Assembly: GCA_965263065.1 (NCBI GenBank)
Contig: CBDHGH010000003.1
Location: forward strand, 434,001-498,000
DNA: 64,000 nt
Source of the DNA: TK10-74A sp965263065
Lineage (GTDB): Bacteria; Chloroflexota; Dehalococcoidia; Bin125
Direction of reading: 5' to 3'
A model generated the notes under the pieces. The model worked only from the letters and a program-made list of their open reading frames with translations, had not been told where the DNA came from and ran no database searches. Positions 34,184 through 43,266 of the stretch are shown here, piece by piece; within the stretch, counting starts at the first letter, position 1; each line of letters starts with the position of its first letter. Both the position numbers and the translations under genes were made by a program.

Positions 34184-36001
34184 ATGCGCGACCGCAACTA
34201 TTGGACCACCCTGCGACAGCGAAAGATCTCGCGTCGCACCATGTTGGGAGCGAGCGCCAAAGCCGGCGTGGGCGCGGCCGGCCTGGCCTTGGTCGGCTGC
34301 GGGGGCGACGACGATGACGAGGCCGTCGCGGATGCGCAGGCGGACGAGCAGGCCGACGAGCAGGCCGACGAGCAGGCTGCGCAGGCGGAACCTGAGGAGG
34401 AAGAGGAGCAGGCCGCTCCGGCTGGGCTCGCCGCCTACGACCTCGAGGGCAAATTGACGGTGGGTTGGGACGCCGGCCCCGGCAGCCTCGATCCCGGCAC
34501 GCCGGCGGGTGGCAGCGGGAGCGGCAGCTCCAACAGCCAGACGCACTTCGACGGCATGTTCAAGCTGAACGCCCAGGGGGGCGCCGGCCAGGGCGGCCTG
34601 CTGGACTGGGAGTTCGTCGACGAGGGCTCGGGGTTGCTCATGACCATTCCCGCGGAGCCCCGCCTGTTCCACAGTGGCGACGCAATCACCGCGGAGGACG
34701 TCCAGTTTAACTGGGACCGGGCCCTGGGCCGCGCCGAGTACAACCCGGACTTCCTGGGCCTCGCCGAGCTGCCCGACATCGGCGACGTGACGATCGTGGA
34801 CGCCTCTTCCGTCCATCTCGCCACTCCCAGTCCCGAGGTCGGCCTCCCGCCCCAGGCCGGCGGCATGCAGTTTTACAGCAAGGCCTTGATCGAGGAGAAC
34901 GGCGACCAGTGGGCCGCGCAGAACCCGATCTACGGCACGGGCCCCTTCCGCTTCGACGGCTGGACGCCGGATCAGGAGATCAACAGCGTCCGCAACGACG
35001 ACTACTGGCAGCCCCGGCTGGAACTGGAGAACCCCAGCGGCGCCACCGGCCTGCCCTACTTCAAGGAACTCACGACGACCTGGATCCCCGAGCCGCAGGC
35101 CCGGATCGCCGCCCTCAAGGTGGGCGAGATCGACTTCGCCGGCCAGATCCCCTGGGACCTTGCGAAGGAGTTCGAGGGCGACGAGGATTTCGGCATTCAC
35201 ACGCACTCCGCCGCGCGCGGGCTGTACGTGGCGTTCCCCAAGAACAAGGCCAACAACCCCCTGAACCCGGACGAACCCAATCCGTTCGCGGACAAGCGCG
35301 TGCGCATCGCACTCAACCTCGCGGTCAACGTGCAGGAGATCATCGACACCATCCAGACCGGCCGGGAGGACTTCACCTACACGCTGGCCGTCGGCCAGTT
35401 CGGCCACAACCCGGAGTTCCCCAACGTGCACTGGGGCTTCGACCCGGAGCGGGCGAAGGCGCTCCTCGCGGAAGCGGGCTACCCCGACGGCTTCGAGATG
35501 AACATCCACCACCCCTCCGGCCTTTACACGGGCGTGGCGCAGTTCATGCAGGCCGTCGCGAACGACCTTCGCGATATCGGCATGACCGTCAACCTCTTCT
35601 CGGAGGAGCTCAACATCTATTTCGAAAGCGTGGAGAACCGGGAGCAGCCGGACCCGTTCCTGTTCATCGAGCCGGCCAACGACCCCCTCTTCTCCATCCG
35701 CCTCGTCACCCACTCCACCGGTATCTTCGTGCACACCAACGACGGCCTGCCCGGATCGCCGGGCAGCGACGTGACGATGGAGGTCGACGCGCTCGCGGAG
35801 CAGGCGTATGTCGAGTTCGACAACGCCAAGCGTGAGGCGCTCCTGCAGGAACTGGCCCTCAAGCACTACGAGGATGCGTCCTGGCTCTACCTCTTCGAGC
35901 TGATCCAGCCACACGTCTCGACGTCCCGCGTCCTCTGGCCGCAGTTCGCCAACAAGCCGGGCGGGATTGAGTACTCGAACTTCCGCCTCTTGAAGGCCTA
36001 A
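34184..36001 (+). CDS. Peptide/nickel-type ABC transporter substrate-binding protein (Tat lipoprotein)
   Basis: This 605-aa family 5 extracellular solute-binding protein has a twin-arginine signal (SRRTML, Arg17-Arg18), a hydrophobic run and lipobox LVGC at Cys39. A very acidic tether with three ADEQ repeats and a run of Glu follows. The mature domain shows FHSGDAITAEDVQFNWDRA and RIALNLAVNVQEII, typical of DppA/OppA. It captures peptides or similar solutes outside the membrane. GGAAGGG precedes ATG at 34184. It is first in an operon with two permeases; no ATPase genes are present locally. Confidence 0.92.
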   Translation: MRDRNYWTTLRQRKISRRTMLGASAKAGVGAAGLALVGCGGDDDDEAVADAQADEQADEQADEQAAQAEPEEEEEQAAPAGLAAYDLEGKLTVGWDAGPGSLDPGTPAGGSGSGSSNSQTHFDGMFKLNAQGGAGQGGLLDWEFVDEGSGLLMTIPAEPRLFHSGDAITAEDVQFNWDRALGRAEYNPDFLGLAELPDIGDVTIVDASSVHLATPSPEVGLPPQAGGMQFYSKALIEENGDQWAAQNPIYGTGPFRFDGWTPDQEINSVRNDDYWQPRLELENPSGATGLPYFKELTTTWIPEPQARIAALKVGEIDFAGQIPWDLAKEFEGDEDFGIHTHSAARGLYVAFPKNKANNPLNPDEPNPFADKRVRIALNLAVNVQEIIDTIQTGREDFTYTLAVGQFGHNPEFPNVHWGFDPERAKALLAEAGYPDGFEMNIHHPSGLYTGVAQFMQAVANDLRDIGMTVNLFSEELNIYFESVENREQPDPFLFIEPANDPLFSIRLVTHSTGIFVHTNDGLPGSPGSDVTMEVDALAEQAYVEFDNAKREALLQELALKHYEDASWLYLFELIQPHVSTSRVLWPQFANKPGGIEYSNFRLLKA

Positions 36002-36063
36002 GGCAGCGCGGCGGCGGCTCCGCCGCCGCGCTCGCTTAAGCGCCGGGTGGACAAGGGCGGATC

Positions 36064-36999
36064 GTGGGCGCACAGATCTGGCAACTGCTCGCGGTTCGCC
36101 TCGTGCAGGCCTTCCTCGTCGTTCTGGTGGTCACGTCGCTGGTCTTCCTGCTCAGCCGCACCACCGGCGATCCGCTCAGATCCCTGACACGACCGGGCGC
36201 CAGAATCGAAGTGATCGAGCGGCAGCGGGAGAGCCTCGGCCTCAACGACCCGTTGATCGTGCAGTACGGCCGCTACCTCGCCGCCGCCGTGCAGGGGGAT
36301 TTCGGCACCTCCTTCCGCAGCGCTCAGCCGCCCATGGACGACGTGCGGCGCCGCATCTGGCCCACCGCCCAGCTGGGCCTGACCGCGTTCGGGTTCTCGC
36401 TCGCCGTCGGCATCTCCGTCGGCGTGCTCTCCGCCGTCCGGCGGGGCAGCGCGATCGACCTCCTGGCCCGCATCCTCGCCCTCATCGGCCAGGCCACGCC
36501 CAGCTTCTGGATGGGGCTGATGCTGATCTTCCTCTTCGCCGTGGAGCTCGGCCTGCTGCCCACCGGCGGCAGGGGAGGCGCCAAGAACCTGATCCTACCC
36601 GCCGTCACCCTGGGCTCCTTCGGCGCCGCCGCCACCCTGCGTCTCACGCGTTCCTCCATGCTGGAGGTACTCGATAGCGACTTCATTCGCACCGCCCGCG
36701 CGAAGGGCCTGCGCGAATCCGCGGTGATACGCCGGCACGCCCTGCGCAACGCGCTCTTCCCCGTCGTCACCGTCCTCGGCCTGCAGATGGCCAGCCTGCT
36801 CTCCGGAACGATCATCATCGAGACCGTCTTCGCCTGGCCCGGCTTGGGACGGCTGATGATCGACTCGATCCGCACCGCCGACTTCCCCGTCGTCTCGGCC
36901 GCCGTCGTCGTGACCACCGGTTGGCTGGCTCTGGTCAACGTCGCCGTGGATGTGTCCTACGCCGTCCTGGACCCACGCGTGCGGACTAGCGCGCTGTGA
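36064..36999 (+). CDS. dppB: Peptide-type ABC transporter permease DppB
   Basis: This 311-aa, six-helix permease has LLAVRLVQAFLVVLVVTSLVF at the N-terminus, GEN-like QRESLGLNDPLIVQYGRYLA, IGQATPSFWMGLMLIFLFAV, and the EAA coupling loop FIRTARAKGLRESAVIRRHALRN. It has the normal length and starts with GTG at 36064 behind AAGGGCGGA. It forms a heterodimeric pore with the following DppC. Its DNA strongly prefers C-ending codons such as CTC, in contrast with the homologous fragment at 37941. Confidence 0.92.
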   Translation: MGAQIWQLLAVRLVQAFLVVLVVTSLVFLLSRTTGDPLRSLTRPGARIEVIERQRESLGLNDPLIVQYGRYLAAAVQGDFGTSFRSAQPPMDDVRRRIWPTAQLGLTAFGFSLAVGISVGVLSAVRRGSAIDLLARILALIGQATPSFWMGLMLIFLFAVELGLLPTGGRGGAKNLILPAVTLGSFGAAATLRLTRSSMLEVLDSDFIRTARAKGLRESAVIRRHALRNALFPVVTVLGLQMASLLSGTIIIETVFAWPGLGRLMIDSIRTADFPVVSAAVVVTTGWLALVNVAVDVSYAVLDPRVRTSAL

Positions 37000-37006
37000 G
37001 CCGGCC

Positions 37007-37906
37007 ATGACGAGGGCCGAAGCGACCACCGACGCCGCGCAACCCGTCTTCACAAGGCGCCGCCGGCGGCTCCCGCGGGGCTGGCGCTCCCTCTCCGTCT
37101 ACGTCCTCATCCTGGGCGTCTTCATCTTCACCGGCATCTTCGCCGACCTCATCGCGCCGCACGACCCCGTCCGCGACGACCTCCAGGGGCGGCTCCAGGG
37201 ACCGTTCTGGCAGAGCGACGGGAGCTTCGAGCACCCCCTGGGCACCGACGGGCTGGGGCGGGACACCTTAAGCCGGGTGGTCCACGGCGCCCGCCTCTCA
37301 CTGATCGTCGTCGCCACCACCATCCCCACCGCGCTGGTCATCGGCGTGATGCTCGGCCTCTTCTCGGGTTGGCGGCTCGGCTTCGCCGACAGGTTTCTGA
37401 TGCGCGTCGTCGACATGCAGCTAGCCTTCCCCGGAATCCTCTTCGCCGTCCTGCTCGCCTCCCTCTACGGCCCCAGCCTGCGCAACGTGATCATCGTTCT
37501 CACGGTCTTCATGTGGGCGGCCTTCGCCCGCCTCGTCCGGGGGGAGGTGCTGAGCCTGCGGGAGCGGGACTTCGTCCTCGCCGCCCGCACCGTCGGCGCC
37601 AGCGACCTGCGGATCATGCTCCGCTACCTCCTGCCCAACCTGCTCAACCCCGTCATCGTCCTCGCTACCCTCCTGGTCGCCGATGCGATCATCTCCGAGG
37701 CAGGGCTCTCCTTCATCGGCGTCGGTGTCGCCCCGGACTCGGTCTCCTGGGGCATCATGATCTCGGACGGCCGCACGTTCCTGGGCCTCGACTTCTGGCA
37801 GGTCGGCATGCCCGGCTTCGCGATCCTCACCGTCTCCCTGGTCGCCAACCTGCTCGGCGACTGGGTGCGGGACTGGCTCGACCCGCGGTTGCGACGCGCC
37901 GCCTGA
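37007..37906 (+). CDS. dppC: Peptide-type ABC transporter permease DppC
   Basis: This 299-aa permease has a basic N-terminus (RRRRRLPRGWRS), one helix (LSVYVLILGVFIFTGIFADLI), the DppC signature HPLGTDGLGRDTLSRVVHGAR, four to five further helices, and the EAA loop LRERDFVLAARTVGASDLRIM. ATG at 37007 lies 7 nt after dppB. Codon choice matches dppB upstream. The stop is followed within 35 nt by the truncated second dppB. Confidence 0.92.
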   Translation: MTRAEATTDAAQPVFTRRRRRLPRGWRSLSVYVLILGVFIFTGIFADLIAPHDPVRDDLQGRLQGPFWQSDGSFEHPLGTDGLGRDTLSRVVHGARLSLIVVATTIPTALVIGVMLGLFSGWRLGFADRFLMRVVDMQLAFPGILFAVLLASLYGPSLRNVIIVLTVFMWAAFARLVRGEVLSLRERDFVLAARTVGASDLRIMLRYLLPNLLNPVIVLATLLVADAIISEAGLSFIGVGVAPDSVSWGIMISDGRTFLGLDFWQVGMPGFAILTVSLVANLLGDWVRDWLDPRLRRAA

Positions 37907-37940
37907 CGGCGGAGCGCGGGCGGGCCACGCCGTCATCTGC

Positions 37941-38477
37941 CTCGCGCGCACCCTGGCGGTGATCGGTCAGGCCACGCCCAGCTTCTGGCTGGGCCTGATG
38001 ATGATCTTCTTCTTCGCCGTCCAGTTGGGCTGGTTGCCGACCGGCGGCTCGCAGGGGTCCGCGTCGATCATCATGCCGGCGATCGCGCTGGGCGTCTTCG
38101 AGATGGCCGCGATCATGCGGCTGACCCGCTCGGGGATGATCGAGGTCATGGACACGGACTTCATTCGCACGGCCCGCGCCAAGGGCCTGCCGGAGCGCAC
38201 GGTGATCGTGCGGCACGCGCTGCGCCACGCCATGCTGCCGGTCGTGACGATCCTGGGGATCGGCATTAGCCGGCTGATCTCCGGCTCCGTGATCATTGAG
38301 GTCGTCTTCGCCTGGCCCGGCGTGGGGCGGCTGATCATCGATTCGATCGTGCGCTCCGACTACCCCATGGTGCAGGCCGCGATCATCGTGCTGGCGGCGT
38401 CGATCGCGGTGACCAACGTGCTCGTCGACGTCTCCTACCGGATCATCGATCCACGCATCCGGGCGGGATCGCTCTGA
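37941..38477 (+). pseudogene. 5'-truncated second DppB permease
   Basis: From about 37941 the frame reads LARTLAVIGQATPSFWLGLM and continues with the EAA loop FIRTARAKGLPERTVIVRHALRH to a normal C-terminus. It matches only the C-terminal half of DppB. The first ~130-140 residues (helix 1, the periplasmic loop and helices 2-3) are absent because dppC ends just 35 nt upstream. A GTG at 37959 could allow translation of about 172 aa. The fragment likely results from a deletion or an insertion-replacement event, or an assembly joint. Codon use differs from the first dppB. Confidence 0.85.
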
Positions 38478-39370
38478 TGGCGCGAGAATCGGCCGCAACC
38501 CCGGCACTGCCCATCCTTGAGCGCCGCCGGCCGCGCAACTGGCGCCGCTACGCCGGCCTCTCGATCCCCGCCACCATCGCCGCGGTGTTCGTCTTATGCG
38601 GCGCCTTCGCGGGGGCGCTGTCCCCATACGAGCCCAACTTCATCAGTCTCTTCGACCGGCTACAGCCGCCCGTGTTCGACGGGGGCGCCTGGGACTACCC
38701 CCTGGGGACCGACGAGCTGGGCCGCGATATGCTCAGCCGTCTCCTGCACGGCGCCCAGGTGTCGCTCATCGTCGTGGTGATCGTGGTACCCGGCGCGGCG
38801 GCGATCGGGACGACGATCGGGCTGGTGTCGGGCTGGCGGGGCGGCCTCGTCGGCACTCTGTTGATGCGGTTGACGGATATTCAGCTGGCGCTGCCGGGGA
38901 TCCTCTTCGCGGTGCTGCTGGGCAGCATCTTCGGGCCCAGCCTGCGCAACGTGATCATCATTCTCCTGCTGTGGACCTGGTCCGCCTACGCGCGATTGGT
39001 GCGGGCGGAGGTCATCTCGCTGCGCGAGCGCGACTTCGTGACTGCCTCGCGGGCGGTTGGGGCGAGCGGGTTCTGGATCATACGCAAGCACCTGTTCCCC
39101 AACATCGTCAATACGATCGTGATCATCATGACGTTGGAGATCGCGATCGTGATCCTGGCCGAGGCGGGACTCAGCTTCCTCGGCGTTGGCGTCCCCGCGG
39201 GAACGGCGTCGTGGGGCCGCATGATCACCGAAGCCCGCACCTTCATGAACTCGGCCTGGTGGATGATCTGGCTGCCGGGCATCGCGCTGATGGTCGTGTC
39301 GTTCACGGGCAACCTGATGGGCGACTGGCTGCGCGACGCCCTCGATCCACGCCTGCGCAACGTGCGCTAG
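38477..39370 (+). CDS. dppC: Second peptide-type ABC transporter permease DppC
   Basis: This 297-aa intact DppC has DYPLGTDELGRDMLSRLLHGAQ, several membrane helices, and the EAA loop LRERDFVTASRAVGASGFWII. Its ATG overlaps the stop of the truncated dppB (TGATG), so the two were co-translated before the truncation. It needs a DppB partner: it may use the upstream operon's DppB or may now be idle. A strong terminator follows. Confidence 0.9.
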   Translation: MARESAATPALPILERRRPRNWRRYAGLSIPATIAAVFVLCGAFAGALSPYEPNFISLFDRLQPPVFDGGAWDYPLGTDELGRDMLSRLLHGAQVSLIVVVIVVPGAAAIGTTIGLVSGWRGGLVGTLLMRLTDIQLALPGILFAVLLGSIFGPSLRNVIIILLLWTWSAYARLVRAEVISLRERDFVTASRAVGASGFWIIRKHLFPNIVNTIVIIMTLEIAIVILAEAGLSFLGVGVPAGTASWGRMITEARTFMNSAWWMIWLPGIALMVVSFTGNLMGDWLRDALDPRLRNVR

Positions 39371-39401
39371 CGTCGCGGCAGCCGGACCGCCCGGCCGTCT
39401 G

Positions 39402-39459
39402 CCCGAGACGCGAACCGGCCGCCCCTTACGGGGCGGCCGGTTGGTCTCTGCGTCTCGGG
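39402..39459. terminator. Bidirectional terminator between convergent genes
   Basis: A 13-bp perfect stem AACCGGCCGCCCC/GGGGCGGCCGGTT (39413-39442) with loop TTAC lies inside an outer 9-bp pair CCCGAGACG/CGTCTCGGG (39402-39410 and 39451-39459). It sits in the 90-nt gap where the second dppC (plus) and the thiolase (minus) converge, so it can end transcripts from both sides. There is no long T tract on either side. Confidence 0.8.
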
Positions 39460-39460
39460 A

Positions 39461-40762
39461 CTAGACTGATTCGAGGATCGTCGAGATGCCCATGCCGGCG
39501 CCGATGCACTGCGTCGCGAGGCCGTAGCGGGCGCCGGAGCGCTTCATCTCGCGGCCGAGCGTGTGCACCAGGCGGGTGCCGGTCGCGCCCAGCGGGTGGC
39601 CGATGGCCACGGAGCCGCCGTTGACGTTGACCTTCTCCATGGGGATGCCGAGCTCGGCCATGCTGGGGATGACCTGCGCCGCGAAGGCCTCGTTGAACTC
39701 CACGCGGTCGATCTGGTCGGCGGTGATGCCCGCGTGCTCGAGCGCCTTGTGCGTCGCCGGGACGGGGCCCAGGCCCATGAGCTGCGGCTTCACGCCGGCC
39801 ACGCCGAAGCCGATGATGCGGGCCAGCGGCTCCATGCCCAGTTCCTTGGCCTTGTCCTCGTTCATCAGCAGGGCGGCGGTGACGCCGTCGTTGGTGGGGC
39901 AGGAGTTGCCCGCCGTGATGACGAGTTCGCGGTCGCCGTAGCTGGTGATGCCCTTGACGTTCCGCAGCGTGGACAGGGTCTCCATGTTGGTGCCGGGGCG
40001 GTAGCCCTCGTCGCGCGTGACGAGGACCGTCTCGCCGTGCTGACTCAGGTCCACGCTGCCGTCGTCGTTCATGACCGGCCGCTCGGTCTCGTAGGGGACG
40101 ATCTCGTCCTCGTAGAAGCCCGCGGCCAGGGCCTCGCCGTACTTGCGGTGGCTGTCGACGGCGAACTGGTCGAGTTGTTCGCGCGTGAGGTTGTAGGTGT
40201 CGGCCACGTTCTGCGCGGTCTGCACCATCGACAAGACCGGGTCGGAGTCGAGGACGAAGTCCGGGATCTCCTGCGCGAAGTAGTTCGCGTGGTCCTGCGC
40301 CATGTCGCGCTGGACGTCGTTCATGTCGTGACGGGCCTCATTGAAGGAGGTGATGCGGTTGCCCTCGCTGCCGCCGCCGCCGAGCTGGCGCCCCATGCGC
40401 TCCGCGCCCATGGAGATGCCGATCTTCGTCGCGCCGACCATGATGCCCTGGGCGATGCGGTGCAGGGACTCCATGCTGCTGCCGCACTGCCGCGACACGT
40501 CGAAGGTGCAGACAGACTCCGGCAGGCCGGCCAGCCGGGCCATGTGGTTGCCCCCGAAGCCGCCGAACTCCGCGACGCCGCCCACGTTGCCCAGGCCGAT
40601 CTCCTCGATCTCGGAGGGGTCGAGCTGGGGGTTGCGCTCCAGGAGCGCCTTCAGCACCTGGACGCCGATCTCGTCCAGGCGGGTTGCAGCGAAGCCGCCG
40701 CGTCCACCCTTCGTGAACGGCGAGCGCACGCCGTCGACCAGTACTACGTTCTGCAGATCCAT
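39461..40762 (-). CDS. Acetyl-CoA C-acetyltransferase (thiolase)
   Basis: This 433-aa thiolase has the nucleophile Cys93 in SRQCGSSMESL, the GHPLGATGTRLVHTL histidine motif, and the second cysteine in QCIGAGMG near the C-terminus. All three catalytic positions are present, unlike the thiolase-like protein at 24214. It cleaves 3-ketoacyl-CoA or condenses acetyl-CoA. ATG at 40762 (MDLQNVVLVDGVRSPF) follows AGAGGAGACC. It stands alone between a terminator and a divergent-like spacer to TrmH. Confidence 0.93.
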   Translation of the reverse strand: MDLQNVVLVDGVRSPFTKGGRGGFAATRLDEIGVQVLKALLERNPQLDPSEIEEIGLGNVGGVAEFGGFGGNHMARLAGLPESVCTFDVSRQCGSSMESLHRIAQGIMVGATKIGISMGAERMGRQLGGGGSEGNRITSFNEARHDMNDVQRDMAQDHANYFAQEIPDFVLDSDPVLSMVQTAQNVADTYNLTREQLDQFAVDSHRKYGEALAAGFYEDEIVPYETERPVMNDDGSVDLSQHGETVLVTRDEGYRPGTNMETLSTLRNVKGITSYGDRELVITAGNSCPTNDGVTAALLMNEDKAKELGMEPLARIIGFGVAGVKPQLMGLGPVPATHKALEHAGITADQIDRVEFNEAFAAQVIPSMAELGIPMEKVNVNGGSVAIGHPLGATGTRLVHTLGREMKRSGARYGLATQCIGAGMGISTILESV

Positions 40763-40880
40763 TCTCGGTCTCCTCTGTTCGCCCGCAGGCTGCTGGGGCC
40801 GCGTCGGCGGCCGTCGATTCCAACGCAGCGTGTTCGCGCCCCGCTGCAGGCGTTCGCTCACGAGGGCGGGGGGACGGGCA

Positions 40881-41468
40881 TCACGCCAGCGTCTCCCTCG
40901 CCAGCCACGAACGATAGAGCGTTTCCTTGGTGGTGTTCCACTCTGGCTGATACATACCCTGTTTCGCCCGCTGACGGAAGAGCTCGGCGAGGATGATCGC
41001 GCCGGCGACGGAGACGTTGAAGCTCTGCGCCATGCCCTGCATGGGAATGGCGACGGTGGCGTCGGCGGCGGCGCGCATGGCCGGCGTGCAGCCCTCGTGC
41101 TCGTTGCCCAGGACCACCGCGACGGGGTGCGTCCAGTCGATCTCCAGATGGCTACGCGCGCCGGGCTCGACGTGCGTGGCGACGATCTGCTCGCCGCGGG
41201 CGCGCAGCGCGGCGACGCACGACGCGGTGTCGTCGTACTGGTCGATGGTCATCCACTTGCGCGTGTAGCCGGAGACGCCCTTCGAGATCGCGGGCGTGGG
41301 ATGCTCCGTGTAGACCAGGGCCACCCGGCCGATGCCGAAGCCGTCGGCGGAGCGCAGGACGGCGGAGGCGTTGTGGGCGTCGTGCACGTTGTCCAGCACG
41401 ACGGTGACATCGTCCTGGCGTCGTTCGAGGACGCTGCGCAAGCGTCGCAGGCGCTGCTCCGTAGGCAT
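40881..41468 (-). CDS. tRNA (guanosine-2'-O-)-methyltransferase, TrmH type
   Basis: This 195-aa SPOUT enzyme opens with MPTEQRLRRLRSVLERRQDDVTVVLDNVHDAHNASAVLRSADGFG, without an added N-terminal domain. Motif 2 is VVLGNEHEGCTPAM and motif 3 is IPMQGMAQSFNVSVAGAIIL. It is closest in layout to TrmH, which methylates G18 of tRNA. ATG at 41468 excludes a spurious upstream extension. It is divergent from the enoyl-CoA hydratase gene. Confidence 0.9.
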   Translation of the reverse strand: MPTEQRLRRLRSVLERRQDDVTVVLDNVHDAHNASAVLRSADGFGIGRVALVYTEHPTPAISKGVSGYTRKWMTIDQYDDTASCVAALRARGEQIVATHVEPGARSHLEIDWTHPVAVVLGNEHEGCTPAMRAAADATVAIPMQGMAQSFNVSVAGAIILAELFRQRAKQGMYQPEWNTTKETLYRSWLARETLA

Positions 41469-41538
41469 GACCGGCAGGCTAGCATCGGCGCAGCACGAAT
41501 CGAACCGGCACGACGATCCGAACCAGAGGGAGCACGCT

Positions 41539-42309
41539 ATGGGCGACACCGTCTTGTACCAGCGCGAGGGCCGCATCGCGACGATCACCTACAACCGCCC
41601 GGAGGCGCTCAACGCGATCAACGCCGAGCTGCGCCAGGACCTCAACGATGCCTGGCGCACGTTTCGCGACGACGATGCGGCCTGGGTGGGGATCATCACG
41701 GGGACCGGGCGCGCCTTCAGCGCCGGCGCCGACGTGCGCGGCTTCGGCAAGCCGGCCGACAAGGGCACGTTCTGGGAGGTGCCGTCGCTGACGTCGCTGG
41801 AGAGCGGGCTCGAGGTCTGGAAGCCCACGATCGCGGCGGTGAACGGGTACTGCCTGGGCTTCGGCTGCACCATGGTCGCGGCCTGCGACTTCGTCATCGC
41901 CAGCGAGCGGGCGCAGTTCGGCTTCCCCGAGGTGCGCCTGGGCGTGCCCACGATTCAGGGCGCGATCCGCATGCCCAAGCGGATCGGCTGGCAGAACGCG
42001 ATGGAACTGCTGCTGATCGGGGAGCGCGTCGACGCGGCGCGGGCGAAGGAGATGGGCCTGGTTTGGAAGATCACGCCGCACGAGGAGTTGATGGCGGAGG
42101 CGCACCGGCTGGCCGAGCGGCTGCTGCTGTCGGCGCCCTTGGCCGTGCGCGCGACGAAGGAGGTCGCCCACCGCGGGCAGGAGTTCGACTTCATGAACGC
42201 GGTCCGTTTCGGCGAGACGATGCGCAAGGTCGCGGGCGCCACCGCGGATGCGAAGTCGGGCCCGGCGGCGTATCGGGAGAAGCGTCGGCCGGAGTGGGAA
42301 GGTCGGTAG
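41539..42309 (+). CDS. Enoyl-CoA hydratase/isomerase family protein
   Basis: This 256-aa crotonase-fold protein has ATITYNRPEALNAINAELRQDL, GRAFSAGADVRGFGK for the CoA adenine/oxyanion region, AAVNGYCLGFGCTMVAACD with the first oxyanion loop, and FPEVRLGVPTIQGAIRMPK. The glutamate of FPEVRLG is in the catalytic area. Hydration of 2-enoyl-CoA or a related reaction is likely. GAGGGAG precedes ATG at 41539. Confidence 0.92.
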   Translation: MGDTVLYQREGRIATITYNRPEALNAINAELRQDLNDAWRTFRDDDAAWVGIITGTGRAFSAGADVRGFGKPADKGTFWEVPSLTSLESGLEVWKPTIAAVNGYCLGFGCTMVAACDFVIASERAQFGFPEVRLGVPTIQGAIRMPKRIGWQNAMELLLIGERVDAARAKEMGLVWKITPHEELMAEAHRLAERLLLSAPLAVRATKEVAHRGQEFDFMNAVRFGETMRKVAGATADAKSGPAAYREKRRPEWEGR

Positions 42310-42312
42310 GGG

Positions 42313-42918
42313 CTATCCACGGGCGGAGTCCTGCTTGTCGAATCGGCCCGGCCGCATGTCGGGGATGCCCACGACCTGCTCCAGGAGCAGCTGGCAGATG
42401 CGCATGCCTGGGTACAGGGTGATCGGAGCGGGTCCGAAGTTCATGAGCTCAAGGGCGATTGGAGCTGGTCCGAAGCCGGTATGAATCGTTGGCGCTGTGA
42501 AGTGGACGAGCAGTCCGAATCGGGCGAATGAACTCTTTCCCTCCACGCGGCCGGCGAGGCAGCCCTTCTCTCTCGCCGCTGAATCCAACTCTCGCGGTAA
42601 TGGCAGTCCTACTGATTCGGCCGTCTGCCCAAGGATAAATTGGTTCCGTCTGAGAATGAATCCCTGCTCGTCGTCGATGACCTGCTGGTCGAAGAAGGTG
42701 TTCAGGGTGTTCGCCAAGCTCCCCGACCGGAAGTCGATGTTCGCGGCGACGTTCTCCTTGGGTCGTTGGATGAATCGACTGAGGGTGAGGTCGACCGAAG
42801 TCCTGTCAAACGGCGACTTTGGAGAGTCGCTCACTGATCTGCGGGGCCACGGCTCGGGCGAGATGATGAGCCTGCCGTCATCAAGGGCCTGGAAGATCGC
42901 GGTATTGCTGAGGACCAT
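42313..42918 (-). CDS. dcd: dCTP deaminase family protein
   Basis: This 201-aa protein of the Dcd/dUTPase fold has VLSNTAIFQALDDGRLII at the start, AGRVEGKSSFARFGLLVHF (the KSS matches the RSS motif), and IALELMNFGPAPITLYPGMRICQL with the catalytic Glu in the ALEL segment. It would deaminate dCTP to dUTP and may also act as a dUTPase. The usual IDAGF is IHTGF here. GC content is visibly lower than in neighbours, and the gene is translated 5 nt after a small unknown protein. Housekeeping, phage-derived and defence roles are all possible. Confidence 0.88.
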   Translation of the reverse strand: MVLSNTAIFQALDDGRLIISPEPWPRRSVSDSPKSPFDRTSVDLTLSRFIQRPKENVAANIDFRSGSLANTLNTFFDQQVIDDEQGFILRRNQFILGQTAESVGLPLPRELDSAAREKGCLAGRVEGKSSFARFGLLVHFTAPTIHTGFGPAPIALELMNFGPAPITLYPGMRICQLLLEQVVGIPDMRPGRFDKQDSARG

Positions 42919-42923
42919 GGGGG

Positions 42924-43202
42924 CTACCGAGCGGAAGCGGTGTCGAACTCACGTCGGAGGTCGCGGTGAACCGTCACCGTTCTGCCTCCCCCAATGATCT
43001 CATCGGGGAGCAGCACCAGCAGGACATCGTTGGCGTCCTCCATGAGCTCGACGCGCAGATACTGGCGACCGTCGATCTCGCGGATCCAATCCTGCCCGGC
43101 GAACAGAGACTGGTCTCCATCCATCGTATGGATGATCACCGCCCGCTCATTCGGGAACATGCCAGCTTCGACCGCCGCCTCGATCAGAATCTCGTTGCGC
43201 AT
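42924..43202 (-). CDS. Small hypothetical protein upstream of dcd
   Basis: This 92-aa protein starts at ATG 43202, preceded by AAGGAGG with 5 nt spacing. An in-frame ATG at 43268 would add 22 residues that lie over the promoter. It reads MRNEILIEAAVEAGMFPNERAV and ends with a beta-rich part (YLRVELMEDANDVLLVLLPDEI). I do not recognise a family. It is only 5 nt from dcd, so it belongs to the same operon and shares the lower GC. A regulatory or accessory role to Dcd is inferred from position only. Confidence 0.65.
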   Translation of the reverse strand: MRNEILIEAAVEAGMFPNERAVIIHTMDGDQSLFAGQDWIREIDGRQYLRVELMEDANDVLLVLLPDEIIGGGRTVTVHRDLRREFDTASAR

Positions 43203-43266
43203 CCCTTGCCTCCTTCTCCCGATCCCGTGGTGGCGATTGTCATGCTCGACGGAAGGGTGGGAATGC

